Shown: piece after piece, positions 32,374 through 45,715 of the stretch
Position numbering within the stretch: the stretch's first letter is position 1
How the letters are laid out: every line of letters begins with the position of its first letter
The notes under the pieces: generated by a model
What the model was told of the DNA's origin: nothing
Database searches by the model: none
Seen by the model: only the letters and a program-made list of their open reading frames with translations
Assembly (NCBI GenBank): GCA_032718475.1
Contig: JAUCBJ010000528.1
Location: forward strand, 1-64,000
Direction: 5' to 3'
DNA length: 64,000 nucleotides
Source of the DNA: Nemertoderma westbladi
Taxonomy: Eukaryota; Xenacoelomorpha; Nemertodermatida; Nemertodermatidae
Translations under genes and position numbers: made by a program

Positions 32374-32757
32374 ATGACGTAGTTGATAGAAGATGATCTT
32401 GGTATTAGGGAGCGATATACTCTACCTTTACAAGCATTTGTGGATAGCTTAATACACGGTGAAGCCGATCCAACCATTACGGAGGACGATGGTTGTTATA
32501 TCGAACCGCCGATGTCCCAAGCTGCCAAGAGCAACTTACGCGTGAATTGGACTATCGAAAATTCACCGCTCGCTATACGAATCGTAATGGTACGTATATG
32601 GACTTCTTAACTACCGGCCATCCTATCGATTTACATGATACGGACGATGTAGACACAGAAAGGGAAATGGTTCTATTTAAATATCATACCCAGCGAAGTC
32701 GGCATGATGAACCGAGAATAGAACACGAGAATTCTATTCGAAAACAACTCGAAAGAT
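32374..32757 (+). pseudogene. Degenerate acidic reading frame, possibly a gag remnant
   Basis: An ATG at 32374 is followed after one codon by TAG. Open sequence then runs in that frame to about 32610 and, more convincingly, in a second frame to 32757 (PIDLHDTDDVDTEREMV), as if one frameshift separated the two. The composition is acidic and codon-like. A GC-richer leader precedes it, as in retroelements, but I recognise no domain. It may be the start of a third LTR element or a decayed exon. Confidence 0.3.
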
Positions 32758-32876
32758 AGAACGTGGAAGAAAGCTTGTAAAGACAAATAGAGGAGAACAC
32801 TGGAGAAGAGACATGGGTTAATGTCCAGGGTCCATGATGTGAATAGTTTTCCCCCGGGGCACGGGTGCTCGCGGGC

Positions 32877-32894
32877 GGTCTCCTTCGGGAGGCC
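32877..32894 (+). other. UUCG-tetraloop hairpin
   Basis: GGTCTCC, TTCG, GGAGGCC: a 7-bp stem (one G-T pair) closed by C(UUCG)G, the very stable tetraloop class. It sits in a locally GC-rich island of otherwise AT-rich sequence. No T-run follows and the role is unknown. Confidence 0.5.
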
Positions 32895-33838
32895 GTAATT
32901 TTCTCTTCCTTCATCGTTTTCCTGTAATTATTGTGATCAGTGTCACAATTAAAGGGCAAGAATGAATGATGATGTGACGGAAACATATCCATTGTGGTAT
33001 CTTATGGATACTACCATATATCCTCCCTCCTCTTTACTCCCTTTATCCCTCTATACATCGCTATTGAAAATACAACATACTTAGTCCCACCTTCTCTTCC
33101 CAATGTGCTCGGAGCTTTGGGAGACGATCGACCAATCATTGCCGTATCGTGGTATGGATCATACCGCCTCCTAATAAATCTCCCCACCCCTTACTGTTTA
33201 TTTGGATGCTTATATTGGTGTCCGCACCTCTTGTCCATGTCACATTCTGTTGATATTTATGATATCAACTTCCACCCTCTCGTTGTTGATTAGAAAATCA
33301 ACCATCAATAATTTCCTTAAGTCCACAACCGTGATACAAACAAGGACTGAAAGGACACGCGGATAGTTTGTGAACAACTGGTACCATTATGTGTCATAAA
33401 TCTGGTTGTTCACCTCCCTCAATGATTGGAGATATAAATCTTATGTAGAACAACTGAGACAAACATATCCTTGAACTGGTGTTTACCTCCTCGCACTAGG
33501 GATAAATTCATTTGGAGATAGTCTTCGAACGATTGAATCCTCCAACTGAGAACTGAGATCGTATTTCTGAATATTTCTGAATACGACATAGGTCTTCCCC
33601 TGCTCTCTACCACTACCATCAATGGAAGACATATTAGGCATACGACGGAATATGGAGAACATTCCATACCCTTTCGTTGATACTCAGCTGATTGCTCCCT
33701 GGGCAGAAGGTCGAGGTTTCTTCCGCACCATGTATGCTAATACGTCTAGCAACATTACAAAGGTGCAACGAACTTCCATCGGACATCTTGCCTTTCAGGA
33801 ATACGGATGGAATTGCTATTGTACGGATCGAATACGAA
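32895..33838. other. Intergenic sequence before the 59-bp array
   Basis: Two short plus-strand frames (32994-33293 and 33622-33948) have no recognisable domain, and the second runs into the satellite. A perfect 9-bp inverted repeat, GTGAACAAC and GTTGTTCAC, lies at about 33371-33413. I do not support any gene here. Confidence 0.5.
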
Positions 33839-36800
33839 TGGATTACTACACCTTGGGTACACTTTATGGACAAGGTCAACGAGACATAATAATGGTGGCA
33901 TTACTACACCTTGTGTACACTTTATGGACTGAGGTCAACGAGACATAATAATGGTGGCATTACTACACCTTGTGTACACTTTATGGACTGAGGTCAACGA
34001 GACATAATAATGGTGGCATTACTACACCTTGGGTACACTTTATGGACAAGGTCAGCGAGACATAATAATGGTGGCATTACTACACCTTGGGTACACTTTA
34101 TTGACTGAGGTCTCGGAGACATAATAATGGTGGCATTACTACACCTTGGGTACACTTTATGGACAAGGTCAGCGAGACATAATAATGGTGGAATTACTAC
34201 ACCTTGGGTACACTTTATTGACTGAGGTCTCGGAGACATAATAATGGTGGCATTACTACACCTTGGGTACACTTTATGGACTGAGGTCAACGAGACATAA
34301 TAATGGAGGCACTACTACACATTGGGTACACTTTATGGACTGAGGTCAACGAGACATAATAATGGTGGCATTACTACACCTTGGGTACACTTTATGGACT
34401 GAGGTCAACGAGACATAATAATGGTGGCATTACTACACCTTGTGTACACTTTATGGACTGAGGTCAACGAGACATAATAATGGTGGCATTACTACACCTT
34501 GGGTACACTTTATGGACAAGGTCAGCGAGACATAATAATGGTGGCATTACTACACCTTGGGTACACTTTATTGACTGAGGTCTCGGAGACATAATAATGG
34601 TGGCATTACTACACCTTGTGTACACTTTATGGACTGAGGTCAACGAGACATAATAATGGTGGCATTACTACACCTTGTGTACACTTTATGGACTGAGGTC
34701 AACGAGACATAATAATGGTGGCATTACTACACCTTGGGTACACTATATGGACTGCGGTCAGCGAGACATAATAATGGTGGCATTACTACACCTTGGGTAC
34801 ACTTTATGAACTGAGGTCAGCGAGACATAATAATGGTGGCATTACTACACCTTGGGTACACTTTATGGACTGAGGTCAACGAGACATAATAATGGTGGCA
34901 TTACTACACCTTGTGTACACTTTATGGACTGAGGTCAACGAGACATAATAATGGTAGCATTACTACACCTTGGGTACACTTTATGGACAAGGTCAGCGAG
35001 ACATAATAATGGTGGCATTACTACACCTTGGGTACACTTTATTGACTGAGGTCTCGGAGACATAATAATGGTGGCATTACTACACCTTGGGTACACTTTA
35101 TGGACAAGGTCAGCGAGACATAATAATGGTGGAATTACTACACCTTGGGTACACTTTATTGACTGAGGTCTCGGAGACATAATAATGGTGGCATTACTAC
35201 ACCTTGGGTACACTATATGGACTGAGGTCAGCGAGGAGACATAATAATGGTGGCATTACTACACCTTGGGTACACTTTATGGACAAGGTCAACGAGACAT
35301 AATAATGGTGGCATTACTACACCTTGGGTACACTTTATGGACTGAGGTCAGCGAGACATAATAATGGTGGCATTACTACACCTTGGGTACACTTTATGGA
35401 CTGAGGTCAGCGAGACATAATAATGGTGGCATTACTACACCTTGGGTACACTTTATGGACTGAGGTCAGCGAGGAGACATAATAATGGTGACATTACTAC
35501 ACCTTGGGTACACTTTATGGACTGAGGTCAACGAGGAGACATAATAATGGTGGCATTACTACACCTTGGGTACACTTTATGGACAAGGTCAGCGAGACAT
35601 AATAATGGTGGCATTACTACACCTTGGGTACACTTTATGGACTGAGGTCAGCGAGACATAATAATGGTGGCATTACTACACCTTGGGTACACTTTATGGA
35701 CTGAGGTCAGCGAGGAGACATAATAATGGTGGCATTACTACACCTTGGGTACACTTTATGGACTGAGGTCAGCGAGACATAATAATGGTGGCATTACTAC
35801 ACCTTGGGTACACTTTATGGACTGAGGTCAGCGAGGAGACATAATAATGGTGGCATTACTACACCTTGGGTACACTTTATGGACAAGGTCAGCGAGACAT
35901 AATAATGGTGGCATTACTACACCTTGGGTACACTTTATGGACTGAGGTCAGCGAGACATAATAATGGTGGCATTACTACACCTTGGGTACACTTTATGGA
36001 CTGAGGTCAGCGAGACATAATAATGGTGGCATTACTACACCTTGGGTACACTTTATGGACTGAGGTCAGCGAGACATAATAATGGTGGCATTACTACACC
36101 TTGGGTACACTTTATGGACTGAGGTCAGCGAGGAGACATAATAATGGTGGCATTACTACACCTTGGGTACACTTTATGGACTGAGGTCAGCGAGGAGACA
36201 TAATAATGGTGGCATTACTACACCTTGGGTACACTTTATGGACTGAGGTCAGCGAGACATAATAATGGTGGCATTACTACACCTTGGGTACACTTTATGG
36301 ACTGAGGTCAGCGAGACATAATAATGGTGGCATTACTACACCTTGGGTACACTTTATGGACTGAGGTCAGCGAGGAGACATAATAATGGTGGCATTACTA
36401 CACCTTGGGTACACTTTATGGACTGAGGTCAGCGAGGAGACATAATAATGGTGGCATTACTACACCTTGGGTACACTTTATGGACTGAGGTCAGCGAGGA
36501 GACATAATAATGGTGGCATTACTACACCTTGGGTACACTTTATGGACAAGGTCAACGAGACATAATAATGGTGGCATTACTACACCTTGGGTACACTTTA
36601 TGGACTGAGGTCAGCGAGGAGACATAATAATGGTGACATTACTACACCTTGGGTACACTTTATGGACAAGGTCAACGAGACATAATAATGGTGGCATTAC
36701 TACACCTTGGGTACACTTTATGGACTGAGGTCAGCGAGTCATAATAATGGTGGCATTACTACACCTTGGGTACACTTTATGGACTGAGGTCAGCGAGTCA

Positions 36801-39800
36801 TAATAATGGTGGCATTACTACACCTTGGGTACACTTTATGGACTGAGGTCAGCGAGACATAATAATGGTGGCATTACTACACCTTGGGTACACTTTATGG
36901 ACTGAGGTCAGCGAGACATAATAATGGTGGCATTACTACACCTTGGGTACACTTTATGGACTGAGGTCAGCGAGACATAATAATGGTGGCATTACTACAC
37001 CTTGGGTACACTTTATGGACTGAGGTCAGCGAGACATAATAATGGTGGCATTACTACACCTTGGGTACACTTTATGGACTGAGGTCAGCGAGACATAATA
37101 ATGGTGGCATTACTACACCTTGGGTACACTTTATGGACTGAGGTCAGCGAGACATAATAATGGTGGCATTACTACACCTTGGGTACACTTTATGGACTGA
37201 GGTCAGCGAGACATAATAATGGTGGCATTACTACACCTTGGGTACACTTTATGGACTGAGGTCAGCGAGACATAATAATGGTGGCATTACTACACCTTGG
37301 GTACACTTTATGGACTGAGGTCAGCGAGACATAATAATGGTGGCATTACTACACCTTGGGTACACTTTATGGACTGAGGTCAGCGAGACATAATAATGGT
37401 GGCATTACTACACCTTGGGTACACTTTATGGACTGAGGTCAGCGAGGAGACATAATAATGGTGGCATTACTACACCTTGGGTACACTTTATGGACTGAGG
37501 TCAGCGAGACATAATAATGGTGGCATTACTACACCTTGGGTACACTTTATGGACTGAGGTCAGCGAGGAGACATAATAATGGTGGCATTACTACACCTTG
37601 GGTACACTTTATGGACTGAGGTCAGCGAGGAGACATAATAATGGTGACATTACTACACCTTGGGTACACTTTATGGACAAGGTCAACGAGACATAATAAT
37701 GGTGGCATTACTACACCTTGGGTACACTTTATGGACTGAGGTCAGCGAGACATAATAATGGTGGCATTACTACACCTTGGGTACACTTTATGGACTGAGG
37801 TCAGCGAGTCATAATAATGGTGGCATTACTACACCTTGGGTACACTTTATGGACTGAGGTCAGCGAGACATAATAATGGTGGCATTACTACACCTTGGGT
37901 ACACTTTATGGACTGAGGTCAGCGAGACATAATAATGGTGGCATTACTACACCTTGGGTACACTTTATGGACTGAGGTCAGCGAGACATAATAATGGTGG
38001 CATTACTACACATTGGGTACACTTTATGGACTGAGGTCAGCGAGTCATAATAATGGTGGCATTACTACACCTTGGGTACACTTTATGGACTGAGGTCAGC
38101 GAGACATAATAATGGTGGCATTACTACACCTTGGGTACACTTTATGGACTGAGGTCAGCGAGAAGACATAATAATGGTGGCATTACTACACCTTGGGTAC
38201 ACTTTATGGACTGAGGTCAGCGAGACATAATAATGGTGGCATTACTACACCTTGGGTACACTTTATGGACTGAGGTCAGCGAGACATAATAATGGTGGCA
38301 TTACTACACCTTGGGTACACTTTATGGACTGAGGTCAGCGAGGAGACATAATAATGGTGGCATTACTACACCTTGGGTAAACTTTATGGACAAGGTCAGC
38401 GAGACATAATAATGGTGGCATTACTACACCTTGGGTACACTTTATGGACTGAGGTCAGCGAGACATAATAATGGTGGCATTACTACACCTTGGGTACACT
38501 TTATGGACTGAGGTCAGCGAGACATAATAATGGTGGCATTACTACACCTTGGGTACACTTTATGGACTGAGGTCAGCGAGACATAATAATGGTGGCATTA
38601 CTACACCTTGGGTACACTTTATGGACTGAGGTCAGCGAGTCATAATAATGGTGGCATTACTACACCTTGGGTACACTTTATGGACAAGGTCAGCGAGACA
38701 TAATAATGGTGGCATTACTACACCTTGGGTACACTTTATGGACAAGGTCAGCGAGTCATAATAATGGTGGCATTACTACACCTTGGGTACACTTTATGGA
38801 CTGAGGTAAGCGAGGAGACATAATAATGGTGGCATTACTACACCTTGGGTACACTTTATGGACAAGGTCAACGAGACATAATAATGGTGGCATTACTACA
38901 CCTTGGGTACACTTTATGGACAAGGTCAACGAGACATAATAATGGTGGCATTACTACACCTTGGGTACACTTTATGGACTGAGGTCAGCGAGATATAATA
39001 ATGGTGGCATTACTACACCTTGGGTACACTTTATGGACTGAGGTCAACGAGACATAATAATGGTGGCATTACTACACCTTGGGTACACTTTATGGACAAG
39101 GTCAACGAGACATAATAATGGTGGCATTACTACACCTTGGGTACACTTTATGGACTGAGGTCAGCGAGACATAATAATGGTGGCATTACTACACCTTGGG
39201 TACACTTTATGGACAAGGTCAGCGAGACATAATAATGGTGGCATTACTACACCTTGGGTACACTTTATGGACAAGGTCAGCGAGACATAATAATGGTGGC
39301 ATTACTACACCTTGGGTACACTTTATGGACAAGGTCAGCGAGACATAATAATGGTGGCATTACTACACCTTGGGTACACTTTATGGACAAGGTCAGCGAG
39401 ACATAATAATGGTGGCATTACTACACCTTGGGTACACTTTATGGACAAGGTCAGCGAGACATAATAATGGTGGCATTACTACACCTTGGGTACACTTTAT
39501 GGACTGAGGTCAGCGAGACATAATAATGGTGGCATTACTACACCTTGGGTACACTTTATGGACAAGGTCAACGAGACATAATAATGGTGGCATTACTACA
39601 CCTTGGGTACACTTTATGGACAAGGTCAGCGAGACATAATAATGGTGGCATTACTACACCTTGGGTACACTTTATGGACAAGGTCAACGAGACATAATAA
39701 TGGTGGCATTACTACACCTTGGGTACACTTTATGGACAAGGTCAACGAGACATAATAATGGTGGCATTACTACACCTTGGGTACACTTTATGGACAAGGT

Positions 39801-42203
39801 CAACGAGACATAATAATGGTGGCATTACTACACCTTGGGTACACTTTATGGACTGAGGTCAACGAGACATAATAATGGTGGCATTACTACACCTTGGGTA
39901 CACTTTATGGACAAGGTCAGCGAGACATAATAATGGTGGCATTACTACACCTTGGGTACACTTTATGGACTGAGGTCAGCGAGACATAATAATGGTGGCA
40001 TTACTACACCTTGGGTACACTTTATGGACAAGGTCAACGAGACATAATAATGGTGGCATTACTACACCTTGGGTACACTTTATGGACAAGGTCAGCGAGA
40101 CATAATAATGGTGGCATTACTACACCTTGGGTACACTTTATGGACAAGGTCAACGAGACATAATAATGGTGGCATTACTACACCTTGGGTACACTTTATG
40201 GACAAGGTCAACGAGACATAATAATGGTGGCATTACTACACCTTGGGTACACTTTATGGACAAGGTCAACGAGACATAATAATGGTGGCATTACTACACC
40301 TTGGGTACACTTTATGGACTGAGGTCAACGAGACATAATAATGGTGGCATTACTACACCTTGGGTACACTTTATGGACAAGGTCAACGAGACATAATAAT
40401 GGTGGCATTACTACACCTTGGGTACACTTTATGGACAAGGTCAGCGAGACATAATAATGGTGGCATTACTACACCTTGGGTACACTTTATGGACAAGGTC
40501 AACGAGACATAATAATGGTGGCATTACTACACCTTGGGTACACTTTATGGACTGAGGTCAACGAGACATAATAATGGTGGCATTACTACACCTTGGGTAC
40601 ACTTTATGGACAAGGTCAACGAGACATAATAATGGTGGCATTACTACACCTTGGGTACACTTTATGGACAAGGTCAACGAGACATAATAATGGTGGCATT
40701 ACTACACCTTGGGTACACTTTATGGACAAGGTCAACGAGACATAATAATGGTGGCATTACTACACCTTGGGTACACTTTATGGACTGAGGTCAACGAGAC
40801 ATAATAATGGTGGCATTACTACACCTTGGGTACACTTTATGGACAAGGTCAACGAGACATAATAATGGTGGCATTACTACACCTTGGGTACACTTTATGG
40901 ACAAGGTCAACGAGACATAATAATGGTGGCATTACTACACCTTGGGTACACTTTATGGACTGAGGTCAACGAGACATAATAATGGTGGCATTACTACACC
41001 TTGGGTACACTTTATGGACAAGGTCAGCGAGACATAATAATGGTGGCATTACTACACCTTGGGTACACTTTATGGACTGAGGTCAGCGAGACATAATAAT
41101 GGTGGCATTACTACACCTTGGGTAAACTTTATGGACTGAGGTCAGCGAGACATAATAATGGTGGCATTACTACACCTTGGGTACACTTTATGGACTGAGG
41201 TCAGCGAGACATAATAATGGTGGCATTACTGCACCTTGGGTACACTTTATGGACTGAGGTCAGCGAGACATAATAATGGTGGCATTACTACACCTTGGGT
41301 ACACTTTATGGACTGAGGTCAGCGAGACATAATAATGGTGGCATTACTACACCTTGGGTACACTTTATGGACTGAGGTCAGCGAGACATAATAATGGTGG
41401 CATTACTACACCTTGGGTACACTTTATGGACAAGGTCAGCGAGACATAATAATGGTGGCATTACTACACCTTGGGTACACTTTATGGACTGAGGTCAGCG
41501 AGGAGACATAATAATGGTGGCATTACTACACCTTGGGTACACTTTATGGACAAGGTCAACGAGACATAATAATGGTGGCATTACTACACCTTGGGTACAC
41601 TTTATGGACTGAGGTCAGCGAGACATAATAATGGTGGCATTACTACACCTTGGGTACACTTTATGGACTGAGGTCAGCGAGACATAATAATGGTGGCATT
41701 ACTACACCTTGGGTACACTATATGGACTGAGGTCAGCGAGACATAATAATGGTGGCATTACTACACCTTGGGTACACTTTATGGACAAGGTCAGCGAGAC
41801 ATAATAATGGTGGCATTACTACACCTTGGGTACACTTTATGGACAAGGTCAGCGAGACATAATAATGGTGGCATTACTACACCTTGGGTACACTTTATGG
41901 ACAAGGTCAGCGAGACATAATAATGGTGGCATTACTACACCTTGGGTACACTTTATGGACTGAGGTCAACGAGACATAATAATGGTGGCATTACTACACC
42001 TTGGGTACACTTTATGGACAAGGTCAGCGAGACATAATAATGGTGGCATTACTACACCTTGGGTACACTTTATGGACTGAGGTCAACGAGACATAATAAT
42101 GGTGGCATTACTACACCTTGGGTACACTTTATGGACTGAGGTCAACGAGACATAATAATGGTGGCATTACTACACCTTGGGTACACTTTATGGACAAGGT
42201 CAA
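33839..42203. repeat. 8.4-kb array of a ~59-bp satellite, about 142 copies
   Basis: Core GGTGGCATTACTACACCTTG plus GGTACACTTTATGGAC. Length variants are 59 bp (CTGAGGTC), 58 bp (CAAGGTC) and 62 bp (extra GAG before ACATAATAA). Variants are not randomly placed: the left 1.4 kb is most diverse (TGTGTACAC, TTGACTGAGGTCTCGG), 35.2-38.4 kb is rich in the 62-bp form, and 38.7-41.0 kb in the 58-bp form. It begins directly at the end of a short frame and stops abruptly at AAGGTCAATTTTT. Minus-strand frames in it are artefacts. Confidence 0.97.
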
Positions 42204-42939
42204 TTTTTAAATAAAACGTTCTAGAAAAAAATATTTATTCCAGAACATAATTTATTTTAAAAATTAATATAAAATATGTTCACGAACATTTAAAAAGTAG
42301 CCAAAACTAGCTAGCATAAAAAAAACTGGTCCAAGGGTGCCTGCCCAAGGTGAAGTAATGCCCACCAATCCAATTAGATTCTCGCGTTTTAGGAGGAGGT
42401 GATAAATATTCGAGAACACTAAATTATTTAACATTGAGTTAGGCCGTGTTCACATTACCGAGTCAGGAGTTGAAGAATACAATAATTGGAATCGCAGTAA
42501 ATATGGGAGCAATATAGTAAAATACTATAGTTCAATTTATTTATATTGTAACACTATATTACTCTATCTTTAAAGAATTAAACAAAAAAGTACAAATTTA
42601 AGAATAAAAATTACGTATTACAGGGGAAAAAACGTAGGACATTTTTGTCATTATTCTCTCGCCCCTTTATTAACCTCGCTCGCCAGCGTATTTTTGTATA
42701 TTGTATATTTCGTTATTGTCACCTAGGCGCCTAGCAGCTAACAGATACAATAACTATCTTTCTGCTGTACTGGCAATGTCCATCATTATTATTGCTGTGA
42801 TTTATTATGTTTATTCTGTTGAATCATTATTGCGTGCAAGTGGACCATCTATTATTAGAGCTTCTCACATGACATTCACCTCTATTTTCATTTCAAACCC
42901 TCGACTGGATCTATCACTGCGTAGGACCCCTGGTCGAAG
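42204..42939. other. AT-rich spacer between arrays
   Basis: Unique AT-rich sequence. A plus-strand frame at 42701-42976 starts at TTG and runs into the next array; I see no support for it as a gene. Confidence 0.55.
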
Positions 42940-43757
42940 GCTGGTGGATGGGAACATACACACTGGGAGAGAATGATTACATTCCATATCGACAAAACCT
43001 CGTACAATAGCCCACCGACACACCTGTGGGAAGAGTGACTACAACCAATACCTACAAAACCTCTTACAATGGCTGACTGACAGAAGGGTAGGAAGTGCGA
43101 CTACAACCAATATCTACAAAACCTCGTACAACGGCTGATCGACACACGGGTAGGAAGAGCGACTACAACCAATATCTACAAAACCTCGTACAACGGCTGA
43201 TCGACACACAGGTAGGAAGAGCGACTACAAGCAATATCTACAAAACCTCGTACAACGGCTGATCGTCACAAGGGTAGGAAGAGCGACTACAACCAATACC
43301 TACAAAACCTCTTACAATGGCTGACTGACAGAAGGGTAGGAAGAGCGACTACAACCAATATCTACAAAACCTCGTACAACGGCTGATCGACACAAGGGTA
43401 GGAAGAGCGACTACAACCAATATCTACAAAACCTCGTACAACGGCTGATCGACACAAGGGTAGGAAGAGCGACTACAACCAATATCTACAAAACCTCTTA
43501 CAATGGCTGACTGACACAAGGGTAGGAAGAGCGACTACAACCAATATCTACGCAAACCTCTTACAACGGCTGACCAACACAAGGGTAGGAAGAACGACTA
43601 CAACCAATATCTACAAAACCTCGTACAATGGCTGACCAACACACGGGTAGGAAGAGCGACTACAACCAATATCTACAAAACCCCGTACAACGGCTGATCA
43701 ACACAAGGGTAGGAAGAGTGACTACAACCAATATCTACAAAACCTCGCACTACTAGG
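42940..43757. repeat. 62-bp tandem array, left part, about 13 copies
   Basis: Unit built on GGTAGGAAGAGCGACTACAA and CTACAAAACCTCGTACAACG. The first unit is strongly diverged. The array is cut within a unit after ACCTCGCAC, where non-LTR sequence begins, and resumes at 48632. Confidence 0.93.
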
Positions 43758-45715
43758 ATCGGCATGCTGCATTGCAGCTGCATTTTTAAGGAATTTTAAT
43801 ATTGGAAGCGGAATTAAAACCCTACAAATGGTGCCAGACATCGAATAGACACTCAGCCAGTACGGTACCATTGGATGTTTGGGAATCACATTTCAGCGAT
43901 TTACTTGGACGGGTAGAGGACGAGGAGACGAGCTATGCGGCCCCTCAGCTAGACTCCCCAGTCATAGATGCCCACGATGCCTGCAACCGACCGTTCTCTA
44001 CAAAGGAAATCGAAGGCGAACTGAAGAGGAAGGCTAACGGAAAATCCGGTGGTCCGGATAACATAACTTACGAGGCACTCAAGGGATCCATTTCGGCTAC
44101 ATTACACTTATGGGTTATATTATTTAACCTTTGTTGGTTCACAGGAAACCTAGTTTCTTCATGGAAAACCGGAATTATGAAAGGAATTGGCTCCTTATTT
44201 GATCCGAACTCATTTCGAGGTATTGCTTTACTTTCCAATCCATACAAACTCCTCACCTCTCTGGTACAACGAAGACTTCGAGAATTCCTGCAGGATAAGA
44301 TACCGAAACATCAGTTCGGCTTTATGCCAGGGCGTTCGACCATGCAACCGTTGACCCAGTTTATCGCTCACATTCAAGGGAATCTGACTTACCCAAAAAA
44401 ACCAACCTTTGTGGCTTTCGTGGATTTCAAGAAGGCCTTCGATAGCATCCCGAGGGCTGCTTACTGTTCAAACTCGAACACACCTTCAAAGTAACTGGAT
44501 GTCTACTCAACTTGATCAAAGCTATTCTAACAACCAACTATATACAAGTCTTTGATGGGCTCAGGAAATCGAAGTTAATACACCAGATAAGGGGCCTTGC
44601 CCAAGGTGATCCGCTTAGTCCCTTCCTCTTTATACTCTACATCTGGGACCTTATTAATGTAATCAAACAAGCGGCCTCGGCAATAATAATATTCCTGTTT
44701 GCGGACGATCTTCTTGTCATTAGTGACACCAGAGAGGGGCTGCAGGCGGCTCTAGACGCCATTGCGGAATGGTCATCTAATAATGGACTTCAGGTGAACC
44801 TCCGGAAGACCGAAATAATGAAATTTCGCCGCGGAGGTCGGCTTAGTAAATTAGATTCATTCAATTACAACGGCAACCCCATCAAAATCACAAACTCTTC
44901 CACCTACCTAGGCGTTGTTTTTCAACCTTCTCTTTCATTTTCCCGCCACATCCTTAAGGTATTCACTAAATCTCTAGCAGTAACTCATTCCATAAAGAAC
45001 CCATGATTGTTATCTCTTTCGACAGCCATAAAGCTTTTTAACATTAAAATTCTACCTATTATTTCATACAGTTTACTCGCTATTTGGCCCCAATTAACAG
45101 TGGCAAATTTTACAATGATTGACAGAATTAAGACGGCATTCTTAAAACGAGTTTTAGGCGTCCACAAGAGCTCGAAAAATCGGTTGGTCTTCGCTCTGTG
45201 CCAGGAAACCCATTTGGCCAAAGAACTACAGTCGAATAGCAATTTTCCTGCGACCGATGAATTCAAAAAATACATCGGCACAATCGAAGAAAAACACAGA
45301 GAGATCAACTCGGATTTCTGGACTGCCCCTGGATTTATAAACAGGAACTGGACCGAGCCAAGATCTAAATCCAGACACGTAATCGCACGCTTCTCGATTC
45401 ATGGCTTTCACCATCTGGTCTGCCAATCTAATGTTTTCCACGATATTTCCCCAGATTGCCGTTGCAAGTTGTGCGGCGGAGCGGCTCCTCTTCTACACTT
45501 GCTGGATTGTCCAGGAAATTCGCGCAGTCTTACTGAGTTAGCAACCAAGATCAATCCTCAGTTGTAACGTAACCAAGGAATTCTAAATTTTCGTGCTTTT
45601 TAATACTTTTTACATAATTATTTATTTGTCTATATTTTAACCTTTTACTGCACAGTTGTCGTTTAAGTGCCGCTTCCCTGGCTTGTTAATTAAAAAAAAT
45701 ATATATATATATAAA
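43758..45715 (+). mobile_element. 5'-truncated non-LTR retrotransposon A
   Basis: Starts abruptly inside the 62-bp array and carries an RT domain, a C-terminal Cys/His motif, a ~130-bp 3' untranslated region, and an A-rich/AT tail near 45690-45715. The 5' part with any endonuclease is missing, the usual result of incomplete target-primed reverse transcription. The clade is not certain from motifs alone. Confidence 0.8.
43802..45567 (+). pseudogene. Reverse transcriptase of non-LTR element A, broken
   Basis: RT motifs appear in order across two disruptions: NGKSGGPDNITYEALKG, SFRGIALLSNPYKLL, HQFGFMPGRST, FVDFKKAFDSI, then after a frame change near 44480 GLAQGDPLSPFLF and the catalytic LFADDLLVIS. 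A stop codon at 45004-45006 (after SIKNP) breaks the frame; the downstream segment continues in frame to 45567 and has a C-terminal CKLCGGAAPLLHLLDC motif typical of non-LTR ORF2 proteins. The frame is open from 43802 without a proper start. Not functional as it stands. Confidence 0.85.

Noticed and set aside
33622-33948. Plus-strand frame of about 108 codons
   Set aside because: Its last third is satellite sequence and the rest shows no family I recognise.
42701-42976. Short hydrophobic frame suggesting a small membrane protein
   Set aside because: Starts at TTG, has no recognisable domain and runs into the 62-bp array.
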